Positions 49,918-57,674 of a stretch of DNA of 64,000 bases are shown here, in pieces. The stretch comes from Gammaproteobacteria bacterium (GTDB lineage Bacteria > Pseudomonadota > Gammaproteobacteria > Burkholderiales > Gallionellaceae): NCBI GenBank assembly GCA_018820925.1, contig JAHJNJ010000026.1, forward strand, positions 1 to 64,000. The letters are read 5' to 3'. The notes beneath the pieces are model-generated. The model searched no databases. It saw only the letters and a list, made by a program, of their open reading frames with translations, and was not told the DNA's origin. Every line of letters begins with the position of its first letter. Within the stretch, counting starts at the first letter, position 1. Both the position numbers and the translations under genes were made by a program.

Positions 49918-52041
49918 TCAGACAGGTTTAGCAGCCGGATTGAACGGATCGTGTGTTCCGGCTTCGCCCAGCCACTCGCAAATGGCGGCTAGTGCCATGT
50001 CTTCGTTCGCAAAGATACGCTTATGGCCGATCTCGTCAAATAGCCCGGTATGGCGCATCACATCCAATACCTGTTTCTTCAGGCCCGAGAATACCAGGGT
50101 GACGCCGTTTGCATGCAAGCGCTCATACAGCGTCCTGATGACCTCTTCGCCGGAGGCATCGAGATTATTGATCCCGTTACCCACCACCAGCACATATTGG
50201 GCGTTCGGCTTCTCCGCCACTGCTTCCAGCAGGGCATCCTCAAAATAGGTTACGTTGGCAAAATAGAGCTGGCCGTCGAAGCGTACCGGCACCACCAGTT
50301 CGCTGGTAGGTATATCCGGATGCACTTTCACATCGCGTAGCGTCCCGTCGCTATAGCGGCCCAATCGTGCCACGCGCGGCTTCATGGTGCGGTACAGGTA
50401 GAGCATGATGGCGATCGCTGCACCGAGCAGGATGCCGCTATCCAGATGCGGGGCGAAGGCAAGCGTGGCGACGAATGTCACCCCGGCCGCGATGCCGTCG
50501 TGTTTATGCACCTGCCAGGCATGCTTGATGGCGGAGAAATTGATCAGCCCGGTCACCGCCATGATGATGACAGCGGCCAGCACCGCCTGCGGCAGGTGAT
50601 ACAGCAAGGGCGTCAGGAACAGCAGTGTCAACAGCACGATGAGGCTGGCAAAAACCGACGTCATACCGGTCCGCGCGCCCGCATTCAGGCTGACGGCAGA
50701 ACGCGAGAACGAGCCGCTGACCGGGAAAGCATGACTGAAACTACCCACGACGTTGGCCAGGCCCTGCCCGAGCAATTCCTGATTCGGGTTGATACGCTGT
50801 TTGGTCTTGGCTGCCATCGCCTTGGCAATGGAAATGGCTTCCATGAAACCGACCAGCGAGATGACCAGCGCACTGGAAAACAACATGCCGATATCCCCCA
50901 AACGCAGGATCGGCAGCGCCAAATCCGGCAAGCCGGAAGGAATGCTGCCGACCACTTCGCCGCCGCCGACCAGTTTCAATTCTCCCTTGTTCACTTTCTT
51001 GATGCGCCAGCGATAGCCGTCGGACTTTTCTCCCTGCGGCACCAGCCCGCTCAGGTAGAGTCGTGCAGGTTGGGTATCGGTTGCCGGAATCCGCTCGAAG
51101 ATGAATTTGCGCAGGGAACGGGCGGCTTTGCGGTTTTCGCCTTCCAGGTCCTTGAGTTCCAGCTTGATCAATTCGATTTCGTAGCTGAGCGCTGCCGAAT
51201 GCTGGCTGCCGCCTTCATGTTCTTTTTGCAGTTGCTTGAGCTCGGCCGATTTGCTGCTGACCTGCGCGTTCAGGTCGTCGATCTTGAGCTCTGCACGGGA
51301 GAAATCGATGGCCAGGCTTTTCACCGCCGCGTCCGCGATTTCGTCGACCTTGCCGTTGCTGTTGTGCTCGAAGCCGATCCACCAGCTCACCAGCGTGGTC
51401 AGCGTAACGGCAACCAATACATTGGGCAGTTTCGGCGTATGGCGCTTCATGAGGAACATGATGACGAAAGCAGCCACGCCCATCAGCAATGTCGGTATAT
51501 GCGTCTCGCCAAGCAACTGCAATGCACCCCACACATCCTGCAGAAAATGCTCGCTGCGTCCCATCGAAATGCCGAACAACTTATTCATTTGCGACAGGCC
51601 GATGATGATCGCGGCGGCATTGGTAAAACCGGCGATGACCGGATGCGACAGGAAACTGACGATTACGCCCAGCTTGAATGCGCCCAGTGTCATCTGGATC
51701 GCACCGACCAGCAGTGCCAGAAGTATGGCAAGCGCAATGAATTGGTCAGAACCGGTAGCCGCCAAGGGTGCCAGTGCGGATGCAGTCAACAGCGAAACCA
51801 CAGCGACCGGACCTGTCGCCAGTTGCGCTGAAGAACCCCATAGTGCCGCGATCATGCCCGGCAGGAATGCCGCATACAGGCCGTAATAAGCCGGCAACCC
51901 GGCCAGTTGCGCGTAGGCCATGGATTGCGGGATCAGCACCAGTGCGACGGTGACACCCGCGATCAGGTCGGTTCTGACGTTCGTGCCGTTAAGCGGCCAC
52001 CAGGACAGGAAAGGAAAGAAACGTGCGAGAAGGTTGTTCAT
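49918..52041 (-). CDS. SulP-family anion transporter with coiled-coil insertion
   Basis: 707 residues. SulP membrane core with the signature DLIAGVTVALVLIPQSMAYAQLAGLP near residue 25 and a C-terminal STAS domain (about 600-690). Residues about 228-360 are an insertion not usual in SulP proteins: it includes a coiled-coil stretch (ELKIDDLNAQVSSKSAELKQ) and a basic beta-like part. The membrane segment resumes at LPDLALPILRL. The start at 52041 (MNNLLARFFPFLSWW) fits the family. Likely sulfate/sulfite or bicarbonate transport; the substrate is unproven. Confidence 0.9.
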   Translation of the reverse strand: MNNLLARFFPFLSWWPLNGTNVRTDLIAGVTVALVLIPQSMAYAQLAGLPAYYGLYAAFLPGMIAALWGSSAQLATGPVAVVSLLTASALAPLAATGSDQFIALAILLALLVGAIQMTLGAFKLGVIVSFLSHPVIAGFTNAAAIIIGLSQMNKLFGISMGRSEHFLQDVWGALQLLGETHIPTLLMGVAAFVIMFLMKRHTPKLPNVLVAVTLTTLVSWWIGFEHNSNGKVDEIADAAVKSLAIDFSRAELKIDDLNAQVSSKSAELKQLQKEHEGGSQHSAALSYEIELIKLELKDLEGENRKAARSLRKFIFERIPATDTQPARLYLSGLVPQGEKSDGYRWRIKKVNKGELKLVGGGEVVGSIPSGLPDLALPILRLGDIGMLFSSALVISLVGFMEAISIAKAMAAKTKQRINPNQELLGQGLANVVGSFSHAFPVSGSFSRSAVSLNAGARTGMTSVFASLIVLLTLLFLTPLLYHLPQAVLAAVIIMAVTGLINFSAIKHAWQVHKHDGIAAGVTFVATLAFAPHLDSGILLGAAIAIMLYLYRTMKPRVARLGRYSDGTLRDVKVHPDIPTSELVVPVRFDGQLYFANVTYFEDALLEAVAEKPNAQYVLVVGNGINNLDASGEEVIRTLYERLHANGVTLVFSGLKKQVLDVMRHTGLFDEIGHKRIFANEDMALAAICEWLGEAGTHDPFNPAAKPV

Positions 52042-52152
52042 GCAGTCCCCAAGTTCACAAAACTCCCGCAGATTACGCAGATTTACAGCGATCAACCACC
52101 TGTCCCGCCCACCCGCTTGATCGGACGGGCGATTTGCAGTTCACGCCCCCGC

Positions 52153-54096
52153 TCAGAATATCAGGTTCAGCATGATCATCAACACGGCGATGAACAGTAT
52201 CGTCATGACCCCGCCGGCGCGCATGTAGTCGGCCACGCGGTAACCGCCCGGCCCCATCAGCAGCGCATTGACCTGGTGGGTCGGCAGGAAGAAGGAATTC
52301 GAGGTCGCCAACGCCACGGTCAGTGCGAACACCGCCGGGTCGGCCCCCGCGCCGATGGCGATGTTCACCGCCAGCGGCACCAGCAGCACCGTCGCACCCA
52401 CATTCGACATCACCAGCGTGAAGAAGGTCGCCAGGATGGCGATGGCCAACTGGATCACCCAGATCGGCGTGCCGCCCAGCAACAGCAGCGTCTGTTCCGC
52501 AATCCATTTTGCCGTACCGCTGGTCTCGACCGCGAGGCCGAGCGGGATCAGGCTGGCCAGCAGGAACACCGACTTCCAGCTCACCGCGCGGTAGGCCTCC
52601 TCGATGCTGAGCACGCGCAACAGGATCATGCCGATGGCGCCAGCCATCAGCGAGATCGACAGCAGGGTGTCGGTGAACAGGATCAGCAGCAACGCGACGG
52701 CAAAGCAGGCGAGCGCGGCGTTCACCTTGTGCGGGCGCATCTCCTCGTGCGGGAACTCGGTGGTGACGACGACGAAATTCTTGTCCTTTTCCAGGCGCGC
52801 GAGCGCATCCCAGCCGGTATGCACCACCAGCGCATCGCCGGACTGCAGTGGCAGGTTGCGCACGCCGTCACCCTCACGCAAGGTCTTGCCGCCGCGATGC
52901 AGGGCCGTCAGCGAGATGCCGTAGGTCTTGCGCATCCAGACATCGCGCGCGCTCTTGCCGATCAGTTCGGAGCCTGGCGGGATGACGATCTCGGCGATAC
53001 CCGCCTTGGCCGGCGACAGTTGATCGGCAAATGTCTCCAGTTCGTCGCGCAGTTGCAGTCCCTTGGCCGCAACAAACTCGTTCAACCGTTCCGGCGCGCC
53101 GAGCAAACCCAGTACACTGCCAGCAGCGATCGCGACATCGCGCGAAGGACCCATGCGCAGATCGTCACTGCCGCGCATGATGGCGACTATGCGCAAGCGA
53201 TAGGGCTGCTCGATGTCTTCGAGTGTCTTGCCGACCAGCCGGCTCTCGGGCGGCACCACCACTTCGCGCACCGCATAATCGAGACCGTAGAGCTGCTGGA
53301 AATAATCCATCGCATCGGCGCCGCTGGTGACATCCTCGCTCGCCTTTCCGGGCAGCACAAAGCGCCCGGCGATGACGAAGTAGGCGATGCCGGAAGCCAG
53401 CAGTGCCAGACCGATCGGCGTGACGGAGAACAATGACCATGCCTCCATCTGCTGCTCCGGCGGCAACACCTTGTTCGATGCCAGCATCAGGTCGTTCAAC
53501 AGGATCAACGGACTGGAACCGACCATGGTCATGGTGCCGCCGAGAATCGCGCAGAAGCCCATCGGCATCAGCAAACGCGACATCGGCAGGCCGGTGCGTG
53601 CCGAGATGCGGCCGACCACCGGCAGGAACAGCGCAGCGGCGCCAACGTTCTGCATGAAGCTGGAAATGATGCCGACCGTGCTGGAGATCGCCGGAATGAT
53701 GCGGGCCTCGGTTTTCCCCGCCACTCTGATGATAAAGCTCGCCACCTTGCCCATCAGCCCGGTCTTGTCCAGACCGGCACCGACGATCATCACCGCGATG
53801 ATGGAGATCACGGCATTGCCGGAGAAGCCGCTGAAGAGCTCCCGTCCCTTCACCAGCGGCTTGGGCAGATCGATCAGGCCGCCGAAATGGCTGATCAGGC
53901 CCAGCAGCACCATGATGCTGACCGCCGCCACATCGACGCCGACCACCTCGAAGGCAAACAGATACACCGTGAGCAGCAACAGGTTGAGGACGACGGCGAT
54001 CTCGCGGCTGGGCGCGAACATGAATGCGGACACGCCGACCAGCGCGAAGATCACGGCGGCGACGATGGTTCTGGTCTGGATGGCTTTGCTGCTCAT
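52153..54096 (-). CDS. SLC13/DASS-family permease with RCK-C domains
   Basis: 647 residues. Two membrane halves of the SLC13 (divalent anion:Na+ symporter) type flank a central soluble part with two TrkA-C/RCK-C domains (about 205-375, ending VVHTGWDALARLEKDKNF). Motifs: MQNVGAAALFLPV and MSNVGATVLLVPLAVN. Members transport sulfate or dicarboxylates; lying between two SulP genes next to soeABC, sulfate is the best guess. Confidence 0.85.
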   Translation of the reverse strand: MSSKAIQTRTIVAAVIFALVGVSAFMFAPSREIAVVLNLLLLTVYLFAFEVVGVDVAAVSIMVLLGLISHFGGLIDLPKPLVKGRELFSGFSGNAVISIIAVMIVGAGLDKTGLMGKVASFIIRVAGKTEARIIPAISSTVGIISSFMQNVGAAALFLPVVGRISARTGLPMSRLLMPMGFCAILGGTMTMVGSSPLILLNDLMLASNKVLPPEQQMEAWSLFSVTPIGLALLASGIAYFVIAGRFVLPGKASEDVTSGADAMDYFQQLYGLDYAVREVVVPPESRLVGKTLEDIEQPYRLRIVAIMRGSDDLRMGPSRDVAIAAGSVLGLLGAPERLNEFVAAKGLQLRDELETFADQLSPAKAGIAEIVIPPGSELIGKSARDVWMRKTYGISLTALHRGGKTLREGDGVRNLPLQSGDALVVHTGWDALARLEKDKNFVVVTTEFPHEEMRPHKVNAALACFAVALLLILFTDTLLSISLMAGAIGMILLRVLSIEEAYRAVSWKSVFLLASLIPLGLAVETSGTAKWIAEQTLLLLGGTPIWVIQLAIAILATFFTLVMSNVGATVLLVPLAVNIAIGAGADPAVFALTVALATSNSFFLPTHQVNALLMGPGGYRVADYMRAGGVMTILFIAVLMIMLNLIF

Positions 54097-54164
54097 TGCT
54101 TTAACCCTTTCGTTCAGTTCTGTCTGATGCCTGCAAATTCTGAGATTACCTCACCATGGCCGGA

Positions 54165-55952
54165 TCATGCAGTCCGCACTTCGCCGTCCGGCAGTCTCTC
54201 GTGACATTCCGAGAATATGCGCGCCGTGCAATTGCGGCATATCTCGGAGTCCAGCGTGGAATAGATCGGCTTGATCCAGTTCGACATGGTCGGGAAGAAA
54301 CCGCCCTCGCCGATATCGTCCAGCTTGTCCGATTTGCGCAGGAAGCTGTAGATTTCGTCCTTGCAGCGATAGAAATACAGTCCGCCGCCCATCTTGCGGC
54401 GGCGGCGCGCCTCCTGCGCCAGCATCTCGGCCCCCGCCACATCGACGAAACTGATTCCCCCTGCAACGATTAGTACGGATTTCTTCAGCAGCTCGATCTC
54501 GTCTATCTTCAGCAGGCTGCTCTGCACGTGATCGACCGCGCCGAAGAATATCGCCCCGTTCAAACGCACCATGGCCAGTTGCGGACATTGCGGATGATCT
54601 TCGGCGCCGACGAAGTGATAAGCGCCCTCTTCCTTCGCCGGCACCACCGGCACGATGCCGGGACGCGAGACGCGGAACAGGTAGATGGCGAGCGAGAGCA
54701 GGATGCCGAAGAAGATGCCCTTCTCCAGATCGACCAGCGTACCCAGCAAGGTCACCCACAACACCACCGTTTCGGAACGGCTGGTCTTGCCGATGCTGGC
54801 GATGTGGTGGAAATCGATCAGCCCCCAGGCCACCAGGAACAGGATGCCCGCCATCGCCGCCGTAGGCAGGTAGGACGCGAGCGGCGCGACCAGCAGCAAC
54901 ACCAGCACCAGGAAGAGCGAGGCATACACCGTCGCCATTGGCGTCCTGGCCCCCGCCGCATAGTTCACGCCGCTGCGGTTGAACGAGCCGCACGAGGCAT
55001 AACTGGAAAAGAAACTGCCGACCAGGTTGGACAGGCCCTGGCCGATGAACTCCTGGTTGCCGTCGATGCGCTGTTCCGACTTCACCGCGATGGAACGCGA
55101 GATGGAGACCGCTTCGGTCAGTGCCAACATGGTGACGACCAGTGCCGGGAACAGCACCTTGTGGATGGTCGCGTAGGAGAAGTCCGGCAGCGACAGCGGC
55201 GGCAGATGCGCGGGCAAGGCGCCCACGGTCGTGATCAGCGTGGTCTCCACGCCGACCTCCAGATTGATCAGGGCCGCGACCACGCTGCCGACCACCATGG
55301 CCACGATCATGTAGGGCACCTTCGGCCAGTAGCGTTTGGCCAGGATGCCCGATGCCAGCGTGACCGCACCGACCACGGTGACCCAGGGATTGATGCTGTC
55401 GATCTGCTCGATGAAGCGTTCGATCACCACATGGAAGTGCGCGCCGCGTTCGATGGCGATACCGAAGAAGCTCTTTACCTGGCTGGCCGCGATCAGCAGC
55501 GCCGCGCCCGCGGTGAAACCGATCACCACGGTGTGCGAGATGAAATTGACCAGCACCCCCATGCGCGCCAGCCCCAGGATCAACTGGAACAGGCCCACCA
55601 GAAAGGTCAGCGTGAGCACCATGCGAATGAACTCGGGCGAACCCGGATCGGCCAGCGGGCTCATGGCGGCGAACACAGCGATGGAGATGGCGGTGGTCGG
55701 CCCCGACACCAGGTGCCAGCTCGAACCGAACAGCGCGGCGATGATGGCCGGCACCATGGCCGCATACAGGCCGTATTCCGGCGGCATCCCGGCGATGGTG
55801 GCGAAAGCCACACCCTGCGGCAATACGATCAGCGCCCCGGTGATGCCCGCCACCAGGTCGGCGCGGGTGGAATCGCGATCCACCAGATGCTTCCACTGCA
55901 AGAATGGGAACAGGCGGTTCAGCCAGTAATTGCGCGTGTGTGTGCTTTTCAA
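54165..55952 (-). CDS. SulP-family anion transporter with STAS domain
   Basis: 595 residues, conventional SulP: membrane core (DLVAGITGALIVLPQGVAFATIAGMP) and a STAS domain (about 440-550). The C-terminus has an extra Cys-rich tail (CRNCTARIFSECHE), which might bind metal or sense redox. It starts 10 bp after soeC, so it is probably co-transcribed with the sulfite dehydrogenase and may move sulfate or sulfite. Confidence 0.9.
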   Translation of the reverse strand: MKSTHTRNYWLNRLFPFLQWKHLVDRDSTRADLVAGITGALIVLPQGVAFATIAGMPPEYGLYAAMVPAIIAALFGSSWHLVSGPTTAISIAVFAAMSPLADPGSPEFIRMVLTLTFLVGLFQLILGLARMGVLVNFISHTVVIGFTAGAALLIAASQVKSFFGIAIERGAHFHVVIERFIEQIDSINPWVTVVGAVTLASGILAKRYWPKVPYMIVAMVVGSVVAALINLEVGVETTLITTVGALPAHLPPLSLPDFSYATIHKVLFPALVVTMLALTEAVSISRSIAVKSEQRIDGNQEFIGQGLSNLVGSFFSSYASCGSFNRSGVNYAAGARTPMATVYASLFLVLVLLLVAPLASYLPTAAMAGILFLVAWGLIDFHHIASIGKTSRSETVVLWVTLLGTLVDLEKGIFFGILLSLAIYLFRVSRPGIVPVVPAKEEGAYHFVGAEDHPQCPQLAMVRLNGAIFFGAVDHVQSSLLKIDEIELLKKSVLIVAGGISFVDVAGAEMLAQEARRRRKMGGGLYFYRCKDEIYSFLRKSDKLDDIGEGGFFPTMSNWIKPIYSTLDSEICRNCTARIFSECHERLPDGEVRTA

Positions 55953-55962
55953 GATGTCGTGA

Positions 55963-56934
55963 TCAACCTATGGTCTGGTAATAAAGATTCTGCGGATGGT
56001 TGGCCTGTGCGAAGAAGAACCAGCGCTCCGCCATCAAGCCGAGGTACTGGAGTATAAACGCCACGCCGAGCAGGGCGGGAGAAAACAATCCCAGCGCCAG
56101 CAACGCCAGCGGAACCACAAAGGCCAGGACCAGGAATGTGGGCTTGATCGCACGCAGGAACGCGGCGCTCTTGCCATGGAAAAACTCGCGCGTATTGAAA
56201 TTACCGCCCATGGATCCCATGGAGCGCTGCACGATGTAGGGGTGCTTCACGCCGATGGCGGTCTGCATCGTGGATTTCGGTTTCAGGCGCGCATTGCGCA
56301 GCAGCGAGGCGACGCGCCCGGCAAAAGCCAGCAGCGTGATGATGACGGCCCAGCCGACGAAGAAGTCCGTCTCGGTCGGCGCGTAAGTCGCGGAAAAGAA
56401 CGCCGCCAGGATGAAGCCGGAAGAGCCGCCCATCAGGATGTAGTTGATCACCGTCAGCGGCGAATGCCATTCGCGCAGGAAACGCAGGCAGGCGTAGATC
56501 ATGCCGGTGCAGATGAACAGCGCGAATGCCAACAGGGTGCCGACCGTACCGATCACGGCGGACAGGTCAATGAGCAATCCGCTGGGCAGTGTCACGATCT
56601 CGGGCCGGAAGCCGACCAGATGGGACACGCCATACAGGAACACCACCCCCATGAAGGCGGGCAACACAATCACTTCGCGCGACAGCCATGAAGTACGCCA
56701 TTGCGTCGCGGAGCGCCAGGCACGCTCCGGCCTGCCCAGGTGAAAGAACGATGCGATCAAACCGCCGCCCAGGAACAGCATTGCCAGCGCACTGCCATAA
56801 CCATAGAAGGCATCGGACTGCATCGGCAACAATCCGAACAGCGCATAGGATTGATGCGTAAACAACGCAAGGAACAGGCCCTGCCCGGCACCGAGCAGGG
56901 TTGTCAGGAAAATAACTGAAAAAGCAGGTTTCAT
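55963..56934 (-). CDS. soeC: SoeC, membrane anchor of sulfite dehydrogenase
   Basis: 323 residues, DmsC/NrfD-like with about eight to nine transmembrane helices (FSVIFLTTLLGAGQGLFLALF, LGGGLIASFFHLGRPERAW). It anchors SoeAB and passes electrons to the quinone pool. The track ORF extends 57 codons into soeB; I use the ATG at 56934. Confidence 0.9.
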   Translation of the reverse strand: MKPAFSVIFLTTLLGAGQGLFLALFTHQSYALFGLLPMQSDAFYGYGSALAMLFLGGGLIASFFHLGRPERAWRSATQWRTSWLSREVIVLPAFMGVVFLYGVSHLVGFRPEIVTLPSGLLIDLSAVIGTVGTLLAFALFICTGMIYACLRFLREWHSPLTVINYILMGGSSGFILAAFFSATYAPTETDFFVGWAVIITLLAFAGRVASLLRNARLKPKSTMQTAIGVKHPYIVQRSMGSMGGNFNTREFFHGKSAAFLRAIKPTFLVLAFVVPLALLALGLFSPALLGVAFILQYLGLMAERWFFFAQANHPQNLYYQTIG

Positions 56935-56942
56935 AGTCGTCT

Positions 56943-57674
56943 TTACCAGGCAGAAACGTCTTCCATGGACGGCGCGCCCTTGGCAGGTTTGGGCAATTGA
57001 CCGTCCACTTTGAGCGGATTGTCCGCGCGCTCCAGCTCGTCCTTGTGGATCTTGAGTTTGATCTTGCGTCGCGGCAGATAATGATTGGCGGGATGCGTGC
57101 CCCACTCCGGCATCAGCGCATAGCCGCCGTCCTCGCGGATTGCCAGCGACACGGCCGATTCAGGATCGTGAATGTCGCCGAACAGACGCGCGCTGGTCGG
57201 ACAAGCTTTCACGCAGGAAGGCTTGCGATCCGCTTCCGGCATGGACATGTCGTAGATGCGGTCCACGCACAGGGTGCATTTCTTCATCACCTTCTGCTTC
57301 TCGTCGAATTCGCGCGCGCCGTACGGGCAGGCCCAGGTGCAATACTTGCAACCGATGCACTTGTCATAATCCACCAGCACGATACCGTCTTCCTTGCGCT
57401 TGTAGGAAGCGCCTGTCGGGCACACCGGCACGCAGGGTGGATCTTCGCAGTGCAAACAGGATTTGGGGAAATGCAGCGTCTCGCTGTTCGGATACTTGCC
57501 GATCTCGAAAGTCTGCACGCGGTTGAAGAAAGTTCCGGTCGGATTCAGACCGTAGGGATTTTCGTCGCACAGCGGCCCGGCGGAACCGGAGGTGTTCCAC
57601 TCCTTGCAACTGGTCACACAGGCGTGGCATCCGACGCAAACATTCAGGTCGATAACAAGCGCGAGTTGGGTCAT
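56943..57674 (-). CDS. soeB: SoeB, four-cluster Fe-S subunit of sulfite dehydrogenase
   Basis: 243 residues, DmsB/NrfC-like. Four [4Fe-4S] motifs: CVGCHACVTSC, CLHCEDPPCVPVCPTGA, CIGCKYCTWACPYGA, CTLCVDRI with CVKACPTSA. It has no signal peptide, matching the cytoplasmic SoeABC type. Its ATG overlaps the soeA stop (ATGA). The track ORF start is far upstream inside soeA and is wrong. Confidence 0.93.
   Translation of the reverse strand: MTQLALVIDLNVCVGCHACVTSCKEWNTSGSAGPLCDENPYGLNPTGTFFNRVQTFEIGKYPNSETLHFPKSCLHCEDPPCVPVCPTGASYKRKEDGIVLVDYDKCIGCKYCTWACPYGAREFDEKQKVMKKCTLCVDRIYDMSMPEADRKPSCVKACPTSARLFGDIHDPESAVSLAIREDGGYALMPEWGTHPANHYLPRRKIKLKIHKDELERADNPLKVDGQLPKPAKGAPSMEDVSAW

Noticed and set aside
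54151-55896. 581-aa minus-strand ORF in another frame of the SulP gene
   Set aside because: Same strand, wrong frame; low-complexity Arg/Gly/His translation, while the 595-aa frame is a full SulP protein.
55963-57105. 380-aa version of SoeC
   Set aside because: The first 57 codons overlap soeB in another frame; NrfD/DmsC-like proteins start at the hydrophobic MKPAFSVIF.
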